Below are positions 1-8,149 of a stretch of 64,000 nt of DNA, one piece after another. Each line of letters opens with the position of its first letter. Position 1 is the stretch's first letter. Source of the DNA: Actinomycetes bacterium (GTDB lineage Bacteria > Actinomycetota > Actinomycetes > Actinomycetales > Demequinaceae); the NCBI GenBank assembly GCA_023411615.1, contig JAEYOR010000021.1:1-64000 (forward strand). The letters are read 5' to 3'. The position numbers and the translations under genes were made by a program. Under the pieces are notes generated by a model, which did no database searches, had not been told where the DNA came from, and saw nothing but the letters and a program-made list of their open reading frames with translations.

Positions 1-413
1 TTATGGGGGGGCGCGCGCGCGTGCGCGCGCACAGCGTCAAGCCCATCGGCGCGGTCATTGCTTCCGGCGATTGAGTTGATCGCTTCGGCAAAGGGTGCGT
101 ATTCGGGCTGCTCGAGCGAGGCGCTGACAAATCCGGCCACAGTGGTGCGTGTGCTTGTGCGTGCCGTGACAAATTTGTTGTTTCCGTCGGTGAGGGTGCG
201 CAGGTAACGCGACACCGTTGCGCGTTCAACTTCGAGGTTCTCGACGAGCGGCGCGGCCCTCTCCACAACGCCGACGAGTTGGCTCACATTGCGCGCTGAG
301 GAGAAGTTTGTCGCGGCGTTCCACACGACGATTGCGGTCGCAAGAAGCAGCACGATTGTCGGCACCGCCACAACCGCGAGCAACTTGCCACGGATACTCA
401 GCCTCTGGAGCAT
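1..413 (-). CDS. N-terminal part of a membrane sensor with a NIT-like (nitrate/nitrite-sensing) extracellular domain, cut by the window edge
   Basis: An open minus-strand frame starts at an ATG (413-411) behind a GGGAG-like ribosome site and runs off the window. The first residues (MLQRLSIRGKLLAVVAVP) and the following hydrophobic stretch form an uncleaved N-terminal membrane anchor. The next segment carries a LEVERATVSRYLRT block, which resembles the LQ-ER---yL signature of NIT-type sensing domains in actinobacterial histidine kinases and chemoreceptors. The output domain lies outside the window, so kinase versus chemoreceptor cannot be decided. The last visible residues are Arg/Ala/His-rich because the edge is an alternating GC tract. 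Confidence 0.6.
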   Translation of the reverse strand, partial: MLQRLSIRGKLLAVVAVPTIVLLLATAIVVWNAATNFSSARNVSQLVGVVERAAPLVENLEVERATVSRYLRTLTDGNNKFVTARTSTRTTVAGFVSASLEQPEYAPFAEAINSIAGSNDRADGLDAVRAHARAPPH

Positions 414-589
414 CAACCTCTCCCTCGTGCTGCCCGAATCTGACTCCCAGACCGCGACATCATGCAGATGGACGCTCGGACGCTCGTGCTATCGGCATGT
501 TGCCGCTGTGACATGAGCCTGCCTTCCGTGGAGATGCATCATGAGACAGTGAACCTGTTCAACTATGACGGGGAAAGTCGGGTGCCACC

Positions 590-1573
590 ATGCGAGCCAT
601 TGCCGTAGATGACTCCTCTTCGCGCCCGGGCCTTGCTGTCATCGAGGTTGACCGACCCCGTCCCGCGCCCGGCGACGTCATCATCGATGTCCACTCGGCA
701 GGGGTCAATCGCGCCGATCTGCTCCAGGTGCGGGGTGAGTATCCGTCGCCGCCTGAATGGCCGCAGTGGCCCGGCCTAGAGGTAGCAGGCATCGTGTCCG
801 AATGCGGTGACGGGGTCGCTGAGTTCCGCCCCGGTGACAGGGTGTGTGCTCTCGTGGGCGGCGGGGGTTATGCGGAGGCGATCGCTGTCCCTGCGGACTT
901 AGTGCTGCCGGTGCCGGAGGGGCTCGACCTCATCGCGGCGGGTGGACTTGTGGAAGCCGCCTGCACCGCATGGTCGAATATCGCGCCATACGCGCTCAGT
1001 CACGGTGGCACGCTCCTCGTGCACGGTGGCTCGGGCGGCGTGGGCAGCGTGGCGATCCAAATTGGACGCGCGCTTGGCATGCGCGTTGTCACGACTGCCC
1101 GAGGTCCAGAACGCACTGCGCGTTGCCGTGATGAGCTCGGAGCCGAAATCGCGATCGACTACACCACCGACGACTTCGCGCCGATCGTCGCTGCCGAGGG
1201 CGGGGCGGACATCATTCTCGACGTCGTGGGCGCGGACTACCTCGCACAGAATCTTGCCGCGCTCGCTCCCCACGGGACACTCGCGATCATTGGCCGTCAG
1301 GGCGGCTCACAGGCCCGTCTCGACCTCGCCGCATTGATGGGGCGCTGGGGGACAATCACCGGCACGCTCTTGCGCGCACGCCCTCACCACGAGCGCGCCG
1401 ACATCCTCAGCGGTGTGCGGCGCGACGTGTGGCCCCTGGTGCCGTCAGCCGTGGCGCCCGTCATTCACGCGGCGATGCCTTTTGAAAACGCCAACGACGC
1501 TCACGCGGCGCTGCGCGCTGGTGACGTCTTCGGGAAGATTGTCCTCACACCGACACGTCACGCAGCGCAGTAG
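590..1573 (+). CDS. NAD(P)H:quinone oxidoreductase, PIG3-like, zinc-independent MDR family
   Basis: This 327-residue protein matches quinone oxidoreductases of the medium-chain dehydrogenase/reductase family, which transfer hydride from NADPH to quinones in the cytoplasm. The N-terminal GroES-like domain carries the AGVNRADLLQVRGEYP block typical of the PIG3 branch. A Rossmann nucleotide site follows (VHGGSGGVGSVAIQIG, around residue 145). The catalytic-zinc cysteines of alcohol dehydrogenases are absent. The 3' end overlaps the convergent epimerase-like gene by 29 bp. The substrate is not predictable from sequence. Confidence 0.85.
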   Translation: MRAIAVDDSSSRPGLAVIEVDRPRPAPGDVIIDVHSAGVNRADLLQVRGEYPSPPEWPQWPGLEVAGIVSECGDGVAEFRPGDRVCALVGGGGYAEAIAVPADLVLPVPEGLDLIAAGGLVEAACTAWSNIAPYALSHGGTLLVHGGSGGVGSVAIQIGRALGMRVVTTARGPERTARCRDELGAEIAIDYTTDDFAPIVAAEGGADIILDVVGADYLAQNLAALAPHGTLAIIGRQGGSQARLDLAALMGRWGTITGTLLRARPHHERADILSGVRRDVWPLVPSAVAPVIHAAMPFENANDAHAALRAGDVFGKIVLTPTRHAAQ

Positions 1574-2768
1574 CAAGACTGGGGCTGAGGGGAAGCTGGA
1601 CAAACAGCGTCGCCTGATACGCGTGATAGATATCGGGCTTGCCGCGCCACACCGTACGGGATGGTGTGCCATTCGCGTCAAGCTCGTGCCTCCACGAGCC
1701 GTGCTCGCCGTCAAGAAGGAATTCACGGGCGTAGTCCCACCATGCAACGTAGTCATTGCTGTACACATATTCACCCGTGCGTTGCCACAGCGCGACAGCC
1801 GCACCGATTGCCTCGGCTACCACCCAGTGCATCCGTTCCGTCACCACTGGGCGCCTGTCAAAGTCGACCGTGTAGACAAAGCCGGGTGCGCCATCGGCCG
1901 CCCAGCCCGCGCCAACTGCCGTGCGATACAACGCCTTCGCGGCCGGGAGCGCCCAGGACGGTGCATCGAGACCCGCGCGCTTTGCGGCGGCCTCCACGTT
2001 GAGCACAAGGCGAGACCATTCAAGGAGATGGCCGATGGTGACGCCGTAGGGGCGGAAGGGATGTGCCGGATTACTGCGGTTGTAGTCGAGAACAGGCTCC
2101 CACTCCTCGGTGTAGTGCTCGGGGAGCAACCACGCATGCCCACGGGCAAAGCCCTCGATCACACGGGCGGTGATGGCGATCGCGCGGCGAAGCGGCTCCT
2201 CCCGGCCCGTCACATCGGCCGCGGCGAGGTAGGCCTCCACCGCATGCATGTTCGCGTTGACACCGCGGTAATCCTCGCTGTGGTCCCACGTGGGAGAAAA
2301 CGACTCGCGTCCAAGTGACGCAGCTTCGTCCCAGAAGTGCTCGTCAACTATCTCAAGGGCGTGGTCGAGCACATACCGACCATCGGGATGGCCAGCGGCC
2401 GTTGCGGATGACGCGGCGAGAATCGCAAATGCGTGGGCGTAGAAGGCCTTGGTGTGATCGCCGCCTTCACTGCCGCCAACGCGGGCGAACCAGCCGCCAT
2501 TGTCGTGGTCACGCAGCGGCCCAAGCAGCGCCGCCATTCCATGACTGACAAGGTCGAGCGCACCAGAGCGGCCACGCAAATGCGCGAGCGCAAAGCAATG
2601 CGTCATCCGCGCCGTGATCCACATCTCGATCCCGCGCTCACGGTCCACATTGCCGCGCTCATCGAGCCAACCGAAGCCACCGTCAATCGCGCTTGCCTCG
2701 GCGAAATCGAGCAGGCGCGCCCCCTCGTCGTCCAGCCAACGACGATGGGCTGCCTGCTCTGCAACCAT
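1545..2768 (-). CDS. AGE family epimerase/isomerase (N-acylglucosamine 2-epimerase-like)
   Basis: This 407-residue protein has the (alpha/alpha)6-barrel pattern of the AGE family, which contains GlcNAc 2-epimerases, cellobiose epimerases and aldose-ketose isomerases. Visible family blocks are GGFGWLD near the N-terminus, the NANMHAVEAYLAA helix mid-protein, and WxE/WxH segments carrying likely catalytic histidines (for example MHWVVAEAIGAAVALW). The ATG at 2768 is chosen because a TTG alternative at 2813 would overlap the upstream gene by 26 bp. The ATG lies 19 bp after the HAD phosphatase stop, so the two are probably one operon. The sugar substrate is unknown. Confidence 0.8.
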   Translation of the reverse strand: MVAEQAAHRRWLDDEGARLLDFAEASAIDGGFGWLDERGNVDRERGIEMWITARMTHCFALAHLRGRSGALDLVSHGMAALLGPLRDHDNGGWFARVGGSEGGDHTKAFYAHAFAILAASSATAAGHPDGRYVLDHALEIVDEHFWDEAASLGRESFSPTWDHSEDYRGVNANMHAVEAYLAAADVTGREEPLRRAIAITARVIEGFARGHAWLLPEHYTEEWEPVLDYNRSNPAHPFRPYGVTIGHLLEWSRLVLNVEAAAKRAGLDAPSWALPAAKALYRTAVGAGWAADGAPGFVYTVDFDRRPVVTERMHWVVAEAIGAAVALWQRTGEYVYSNDYVAWWDYAREFLLDGEHGSWRHELDANGTPSRTVWRGKPDIYHAYQATLFVQLPLSPSLATALRDVSV

Positions 2769-2787
2769 CGCTAGATCGCCACCATGG

Positions 2788-3642
2788 CTAAATCGCCACC
2801 CTCGCCGGGTCAATCAGTGACTCGAGCACCTCAAGGACGCCGTCCTCCTCGACGTGCCCAATTCGTGCCTTCGCGGCAGCGGAGACATGTTCTGGCGCAT
2901 TTGCCATCGCGTAGGAACGGGCGGCCCAGCGCAGCATATCGACGTCGTTGTTGCCATCTCCCACGGCAACAGTGTGTTCCGGCCGGACGCCAAGTTGCTG
3001 GCGAATCCGCTCAAGCGCCGACGCTTTGGTCACCCCAGGCGGGGTGAGGTCAAGCCAGGCGGTGTACCCGACGGCATACGTGACGTCGGTGAGGCCAAGG
3101 CGTTCGACGATGCTGTCGAAATGGCTCACCTCGGCACCGGGCGCCCGGATGACAACGCGAGTGACGGGGTGGGCCGCAAGATCATCAAAACTGACGACGC
3201 GCTGCTCGCCCGTCAACTCGCCCATGGGGAAGGGCCGCGTGACCCGGAAGCCGGTGCCGAGGTCCTCCACCGCGACAAGAGCGTCGGGCAATTCCTCGCG
3301 GATGGCGGCCAAGACCGCTGCCGGATCAAAAGTGACGGTTTCGACAACGTCGTAACCGTTCTTGGCAGCAGGATTGAGCCGTAGCGTCAACGCTCCGTTG
3401 GAGCACACGACGTAACCGCGCTTGATGCCCAAGCGATGCGCCACCGGCACTGTCGCAAGAATGTTGCGGCCAGTGGCGAGCACCACGTGATTGCGGCTCA
3501 TCCGTGCCTCGGAGATTGCATTGGCAACCGGCTCGGAAATGTCCCCGCCCCAGTGCATGAGGGTGCCGTCGATATCGAGACCGACGAGGCGCCACTCATC
3601 ATCGCCGAGCGAGGTCGCGACGTGCTCGGGTAGAAAGGCCAT
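2788..3642 (-). CDS. HAD superfamily hydrolase, Cof-type phosphatase
   Basis: This 284-residue cytoplasmic protein is a class IIB (Cof) HAD phosphatase. Motif I is VGLDIDGTLMHW (nucleophile Asp near residue 24), motif II is VVLATGRN, and the motif IV region is TVAVGDGNNDVDML, which binds Mg2+. The large cap domain between motifs II and III is typical of enzymes acting on sugar phosphates or related small molecules. It precedes the AGE-type epimerase in a likely two-gene operon, which suggests sugar metabolism. A TAAGGT hexamer lies 6 nt before the ATG, so transcription probably starts at or near the start codon. Confidence 0.87.
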   Translation of the reverse strand: MAFLPEHVATSLGDDEWRLVGLDIDGTLMHWGGDISEPVANAISEARMSRNHVVLATGRNILATVPVAHRLGIKRGYVVCSNGALTLRLNPAAKNGYDVVETVTFDPAAVLAAIREELPDALVAVEDLGTGFRVTRPFPMGELTGEQRVVSFDDLAAHPVTRVVIRAPGAEVSHFDSIVERLGLTDVTYAVGYTAWLDLTPPGVTKASALERIRQQLGVRPEHTVAVGDGNNDVDMLRWAARSYAMANAPEHVSAAAKARIGHVEEDGVLEVLESLIDPARVAI

Positions 3643-3648
3643 GCACTG

Positions 3649-3654
3649 ACCTTA
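3649..3654 (-). promoter_or_regulatory. -10 element for a leaderless HAD phosphatase transcript
   Basis: TAAGGT on the minus strand is followed by exactly 6 nt (CAGTGC) and then the ATG. It matches the TANNNT-N6-start arrangement seen repeatedly in this window. No clear -35 element is seen. Confidence 0.55.
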
Positions 3655-3713
3655 CGACGCGGGGGTGACGCGCCGTCCAATCGGCGGGTGACGATTGCGT
3701 GAACTCGTCCCCT

Positions 3714-4985
3714 TTAGCCGACCGGCTCAAGCACCTCGAGACCGCCTAAGTACGGACGCAGTGGTGCTGGCACATAGATGGAGCCATCGGCCTGCTGGTG
3801 GTTTTCAAGCAAGGGGACAATCCAGCGGGTGGTGCCAATGGTGCCGTTGATCGTCGCAACAGGCTGCGTGCCCTTCTCGACACGCTCGCGCACTCCCAAA
3901 CGGCGCGCTTGGAACGTCGTGCAGTTGGACGTTGACGTCACTTCGAGCCACCGTTCCTGGCTGGGCAGCCACGCCTCGCAGTCGAACTTGCGGGCCGCGC
4001 TCGAACCGAGGTCGCCCGCGGCGGTGTCGATCACGCGGTACGGCAGTTCGAGTCCTTGGAGGAACTCCTCCTCGATCGAGAGGAAGCGCTCGTGCTCGGC
4101 AGCGGCGTCGGCTGGGCGCGTGAAGGCGAACATCTCCACCTTGTGGAACTGGTGCACACGGATGATGCCGCGGGTGTCGCGGCCCGCCGACCCTGCCTCT
4201 CGGCGGTAGCAGGCACTCCAGCCCGCGTAGCGCAAAGGCCCGTCGGACAGGTCGACAATCTCATCCGCGTGATAGCCCGCGAGCGCGACCTCCGACGTGC
4301 CGGTGAGGTAGAGCTCATCGCGCTCGAGGTAGTAGATCTCGTCCGCGTGCTGGCCCAAGAAGCCGGTGCCCGACATCGTCTCGGGCCGCACGAGCGTCGG
4401 AGTGATCATGGGCGAGAAGCCGTACCGCAACGCCGTATCCATCGCTGCGTTGAGAATTGCCAGCTCAAGCCGGGCGCCAACGCCGGTGAGGAAAAAGAAG
4501 CGTGAGCCGGAGACTTTCGCGCCGCGCTCCATGTCGATGGCGCGGAGCGCCTCGCCGAGCGCGAGGTGATCGGCGACCTCGACGCCCTCGCTCGCGAAGT
4601 CACGAGGTGTCCCCACCGTCTTCAGGACGGCGTAGTCATCGGCGCCGCCGGCCGGCACTCCCGGTTCCGGGATGTTGCCGATGCGCATGAGGAGGGCCAT
4701 TGCCGCGGCGTCAGCCTCATCAGCCTCGGTCTGAAGGGCCTTAACCCTCTCCGCCAGCTCCTTGGTTTTAGCGAGCAGAGCGGTCTTCTCATCGCCCTGC
4801 GCCTTAGCGACGTCGCGGCCGATTGCCTTCTGCTCGGCACGGGCCGCCTCAAAGCCCGCGAGCGCATTGCGACGGCGCTCATCAGCGGTGAGCACCTCAT
4901 CGACGAGCGCGGGGTCCTCTCCTCGCGAGACTTGCGCAGCACGGACAACGTCGGGTTCTGTGCGCAAAAGGGCGAGGTCGATCAT
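3714..4985 (-). CDS. serS: Seryl-tRNA synthetase
   Basis: This 423-residue class II aminoacyl-tRNA synthetase charges tRNA-Ser (and tRNA-Sec where present). The N-terminal region (about residues 1-110) is the long antiparallel coiled-coil arm that grips the tRNA variable loop; [14 protein letters not shown] is the usual start. Motif 2 is [28 protein letters not shown], and the serine/ATP region [17 protein letters not shown] precedes motif 3. Length matches the family. It is divergent from the diacylglycerol kinase-like gene with only 37 bp between start codons, and both promoters appear leaderless. Confidence 0.97.
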   Translation of the reverse strand: MIDLALLRTEPDVVRAAQVSRGEDPALVDEVLTADERRRNALAGFEAARAEQKAIGRDVAKAQGDEKTALLAKTKELAERVKALQTEADEADAAAMALLMRIGNIPEPGVPAGGADDYAVLKTVGTPRDFASEGVEVADHLALGEALRAIDMERGAKVSGSRFFFLTGVGARLELAILNAAMDTALRYGFSPMITPTLVRPETMSGTGFLGQHADEIYYLERDELYLTGTSEVALAGYHADEIVDLSDGPLRYAGWSACYRREAGSAGRDTRGIIRVHQFHKVEMFAFTRPADAAAEHERFLSIEEEFLQGLELPYRVIDTAAGDLGSSAARKFDCEAWLPSQERWLEVTSTSNCTTFQARRLGVRERVEKGTQPVATINGTIGTTRWIVPLLENHQQADGSIYVPAPLRPYLGGLEVLEPVG

Positions 4986-4992
4986 GATGGCG

Positions 4993-4998
4993 AGTCTA
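4993..4998 (-). promoter_or_regulatory. -10 element of serS
   Basis: TAGACT on the minus strand is followed by 7 nt and then the serS ATG. It faces the divergent TAGGCT hexamer 12 bp away. Confidence 0.5.
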
Positions 4999-5010
4999 TC
5001 GGCGGCGTCG

Positions 5011-5016
5011 TAGGCT
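5011..5016 (+). promoter_or_regulatory. -10 element for a leaderless diacylglycerol kinase-like gene
   Basis: TAGGCT is followed by exactly 6 nt (CAGGGC) and the ATG at 5023. TAGGCT is the most frequent version of this hexamer in the window. Confidence 0.6.
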
Positions 5017-5022
5017 CAGGGC

Positions 5023-6210
5023 ATGGCACCTCTTGTGGTGGCGTACGTCATCGCCAGCGTGGCGCTTCTCTCGGGCATCCTGGCATTTGCACTTGCGGCA
5101 ACCATTACCCGGCGGATCGGCACACGCGATCCGATTGCAGTCCCTCCATTTTGGCGACGCATTCTTGGCATCCGCGCGCTGCCCGTTGCCCAGATGGGTG
5201 ACTTCGCGCCCGCCGAGCGGGGAGTTGAGCGGGTGGCCTTCATCGCCAACCCGACCAAGCCGGGCATGGCAGAAGCCCGCGAGCAAGCCTTGCGCGCGTG
5301 TTCGATTCGCTACATGCCGCAGCCGATGTGGCTCTTCACAACGCCGGAGGACCCCGGAGGGGAAGCGGCGCGGCAGGCGATCGAGGCTGGGGCCGACGTT
5401 GTAGTCGCCCTGGGCGGCGACGGCACGGTCCGCGCGGTGGCCGCAGAGCTTGCTGGCACGGGCATTCCTCTCGCCATCATCCCGATGGGCACTGGCAATC
5501 TCTTTGCCCGGAATGTTGAGTTGCCGCTCGGCGACATCCCGTCTTTGCTCCGCATCGCACTTGAGGGCGAGAACCTGCCGATGGATGTCGGGTGGCTCGA
5601 CCTTGAGCGTGGGCCGCGCGGCGATGACTCGCGTCATCTCTTCCTCGTCATGGCCGGTGCCGGCATGGACGCCGAGATGGTCGCGGGTGCGGACGAACGC
5701 CTCAAACGGCGACTTGGGTGGGTGGCGTACTTCTTCGCGGCGCTCAAGCACATGGGCGAGAAGCGGATGCGGGCGGCGGTGAGCGTGGATGGCTCTGCCG
5801 AAGTCCATGGCCAGATGCGGACGGTTCTCTTCGCCAACGTCGGCCGCCTCCCCGGGGGGCTCAACCTCGTTCCCGACGCCTCGGCCACCGACGGAACTCT
5901 TGACGTTGTCACGCTCGATGCCCGCGCGGGCATCGTTGGCTGGACTGAGCTGTTTGGAAACGTCATCGCGCAAGGCGCAGGCTTCCGCCAGCCAGACGTG
6001 CTGAAAGCTTACGGCGCTTCACGCATCGACCACGCGCGAGGCAAGAAGTTCGTCGTATCGATGGATCACTTGCGGCCGGTTCAAGCCGACGGCGAACCGC
6101 TCGGCCTTGCTCGCAATGTCACCGCGACCGTTGACCCCGGTGCGCTCCAGGTTCGCGTCGCCAAGACGCGCAAGGGAAACCGCGGCACGGAGCCGGCTCC
6201 AGCGGATTAG
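5023..6210 (+). CDS. Diacylglycerol kinase family lipid kinase (YegS/DagK-like)
   Basis: This 395-residue protein starts with a membrane helix (residues 2-27) followed by a lipid-kinase catalytic domain. The nucleotide motif is VALGGDGTVRAVAAEL (near residue 130), followed by IIPMGTGNLFARN. The later FLVMAGAGMDAEMV block and the C-terminal sandwich domain are typical. Family members phosphorylate diacylglycerol or related lipids at the inner membrane face. The N-terminal helix is additional to the soluble core. It ends 4 bp inside the convergent pheA. Confidence 0.85.
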   Translation: MAPLVVAYVIASVALLSGILAFALAATITRRIGTRDPIAVPPFWRRILGIRALPVAQMGDFAPAERGVERVAFIANPTKPGMAEAREQALRACSIRYMPQPMWLFTTPEDPGGEAARQAIEAGADVVVALGGDGTVRAVAAELAGTGIPLAIIPMGTGNLFARNVELPLGDIPSLLRIALEGENLPMDVGWLDLERGPRGDDSRHLFLVMAGAGMDAEMVAGADERLKRRLGWVAYFFAALKHMGEKRMRAAVSVDGSAEVHGQMRTVLFANVGRLPGGLNLVPDASATDGTLDVVTLDARAGIVGWTELFGNVIAQGAGFRQPDVLKAYGASRIDHARGKKFVVSMDHLRPVQADGEPLGLARNVTATVDPGALQVRVAKTRKGNRGTEPAPAD

Positions 6211-7139
6211 GCCTCGCCGCGGCGCAAGGAATCGACCCACGCATGCGCGTCGGCAAAATCAGCGTCGGACGTGCCGTCCTGAACTGGCGTGGGCGTGCCA
6301 CCCGCGATCGGATAGGACCCGAGGAAGACAACGAGCGGGCACGTGCGCTTGAGCCCCACCATCGCCTCGGCGAAACGAGCCTCTGCCACATGTGCGAGAG
6401 CATCGATGGAGAAGGAGTACTCACCCACTTTGTCCACGCGGGGGCGTGACTCAATGCGCGACAGGTTGATGCCGCGCGCTGAGAACTGCTCCAGCATCTC
6501 GAGCAGTGCACCCGCGCGGTCGGTGGACAAGTGGACGACGAGGGTCGACTTGTCGGCCCCCGTGGGCGGCGGCAGCGGGCCGGGCCGGGCCACGCAAACA
6601 AACCGCGTCGCGGCCAAGGCGTTATCCGCCACGTTGTCCGCGACAAGTGCGAGGCCCAAGCGTTCGGCGGTGCCGGGGGGCGCGAGCGCCGCATCGAAAT
6701 CGGCCGTACCCTCCGCGAGTGCCACCGCGGCTGCGGCATTCGATGTTGCCGCGATCTGAATGACCTCACCAAGATTGGCGGCAATCCAGCGGCGGCACTG
6801 GGCGAGACCGTGCGAGTGGGCACTGATGCGTTTGACGTCGGCGAGGGTCACCGCTTCACGGGCCACGAGCTCAAAAGCGACGGGGATGACGATCTCCTCG
6901 ACGATCCTGAGTGGCGTGCCCTCGGCCAATGTGTCGAGAGTGGCGGTGACCCCACCCTCAACTGTGTTCTCGATCGCGACCACCGCGTAGTCGACCTCGC
7001 CCGCACGGACCGCCGTCAGGGCCGCAGGAACGTCGACCACTGGAATCGCCTCGACATCCATGCCACGGGTCATCGCCCGCATGGCGGCGTCAGTGAACGT
7101 CCCTTCCGGACCGAGGTACGCGTACCGTTCGCGGTTCAT
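6207..7139 (-). CDS. pheA: Prephenate dehydratase
   Basis: This 310-residue monofunctional enzyme converts prephenate to phenylpyruvate, the committed step to phenylalanine. The N-terminal YLGPEGTFTDAAMRAM block, the ENTVEGGV segment and the catalytic ATRFVCV (Thr-Arg-Phe) motif near residue 185 define the catalytic domain. A C-terminal ACT domain carries ESRPRVDKVGEYSF, the phenylalanine-binding feedback site. It lacks a chorismate mutase domain, as is usual in actinobacteria. Its start overlaps the stop of the upstream glycosyltransferase-like gene by 4 bp, indicating translational coupling. Confidence 0.96.
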   Translation of the reverse strand: MNRERYAYLGPEGTFTDAAMRAMTRGMDVEAIPVVDVPAALTAVRAGEVDYAVVAIENTVEGGVTATLDTLAEGTPLRIVEEIVIPVAFELVAREAVTLADVKRISAHSHGLAQCRRWIAANLGEVIQIAATSNAAAAVALAEGTADFDAALAPPGTAERLGLALVADNVADNALAATRFVCVARPGPLPPPTGADKSTLVVHLSTDRAGALLEMLEQFSARGINLSRIESRPRVDKVGEYSFSIDALAHVAEARFAEAMVGLKRTCPLVVFLGSYPIAGGTPTPVQDGTSDADFADAHAWVDSLRRGEA

Positions 7140-8035
7140 CCCTCAGCGCCCGTTCCGGCCGAGCGGCGACGCCGGGAAAGGCCCGCGTTGCTGGCGACGT
7201 GGAAAGTGTCCTCGACTGCATGCTGCGTGGTTCTCAAGGACGTGCGCACGCGGCGCGAACTGATTGCCATCATGACGTCACGGTACTGGCCCGCGCGGAC
7301 TAACGGCTTCGCACCGGCCGCCGACGCTCGGTGCCGGATGTCGCATGCCACTTCCGTGACCGTGAGCCCCGCGTCGAGGACATCAAGTGTGAGGCCCGCT
7401 TCGAGACCCCAACCGCGCGAGAGCGGCAGTGCTGCCTCGAGTGCTTCTCGCGTGAGGCAGCGCACCTTGCTAAGCGGCTGCAAGGGATTCCAGCCCGAGA
7501 GTGCAGCAATCGCTTTACGCGCCGCCCGGGCGGCAATGTGGTGATGACGGGCGGCATCGTCAGCAAGTGCCACCGCCATGTCCGCCACACGTTCCAGAAC
7601 TGCCTCGACCAAAGGCGCGGCCGCAATCGCGGCATTGCCAAGACCGGGCTCCATGAGAAGGATGACGCGAGGCTCGGCGTCCTCTTCATCGCGCATCGCA
7701 ATGACGGCCGAGCCTGTCTCTATCGACGCCGAACGTCCTCGTCGATGCGAGTGGCGCACCACCACGGCACCGGCCTTGCGTGCGAGATCCTGAGTGTTGT
7801 CTTGCGAGCCGTCGTCCACAACGAGCACAAACTCAATGCCGGGGATGACGCGGGTAGCGCGGACAGTTGCGGCGATGCGGCGAGCTTGATTGTGAGCGAC
7901 GATGAGCGCGACAGCCTGGCCCGCAATCGGGACGCCTTGTGCGGCGCGGCGGCTTGCGGCATCAACACCGCCGTGAGCAGGCGCCGCGGAGCGTTGCGCT
8001 GCGTCGCGCTGCGGTCCGGAGGCTTTTTTCGCCAC
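7136..8035 (-). CDS. Glycosyltransferase family 2-like protein lacking the DxD motif
   Basis: This 299-residue protein has a GT-A Rossmann start (ALIVAHNQARRIAATV, residues 43-58) and the nucleotide-sugar block VLVVDDGSQDNT (residues 70-81). Where related GT2 enzymes have a metal-binding Asp-x-Asp, this protein reads LLMEPGLG (residues 126-133), so the acidic pair is gone. The N-terminal 40 residues are low-complexity and Ala/Arg-rich. It starts with GTG behind TAGGCT-N6 and overlaps pheA by 4 bp. It may be an inactive or metal-independent transferase; its role is unknown. Confidence 0.7.
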   Translation of the reverse strand: MAKKASGPQRDAAQRSAAPAHGGVDAASRRAAQGVPIAGQAVALIVAHNQARRIAATVRATRVIPGIEFVLVVDDGSQDNTQDLARKAGAVVVRHSHRRGRSASIETGSAVIAMRDEEDAEPRVILLMEPGLGNAAIAAAPLVEAVLERVADMAVALADDAARHHHIAARAARKAIAALSGWNPLQPLSKVRCLTREALEAALPLSRGWGLEAGLTLDVLDAGLTVTEVACDIRHRASAAGAKPLVRAGQYRDVMMAISSRRVRTSLRTTQHAVEDTFHVASNAGLSRRRRSAGTGAEG

Positions 8036-8041
8036 GGTCCC

Positions 8042-8047
8042 AGCCTA
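8042..8047 (-). promoter_or_regulatory. -10 element for the leaderless GT-like/pheA operon
   Basis: TAGGCT on the minus strand is followed by 6 nt (GGGACC) and the GTG start. This makes the pheA operon a leaderless transcript with a GTG start. Confidence 0.6.
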
Positions 8048-8149
8048 GCGACCTCTGGGACGTCCCAAGAACCGTTCTTTACCATTTCGTGAGGTGCACG
8101 TGACCTGTTGCACACTACGCGCGCCATGCCGAGGTGACACACTGACACC

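Noticed and set aside
8099..8114. Second CRP/GlxR-like site upstream of pgm (CGTGACCTGTTGCACA)
   Set aside because: Only the GTG and CAC cores match and both outer bases deviate; too weak to list as a feature.
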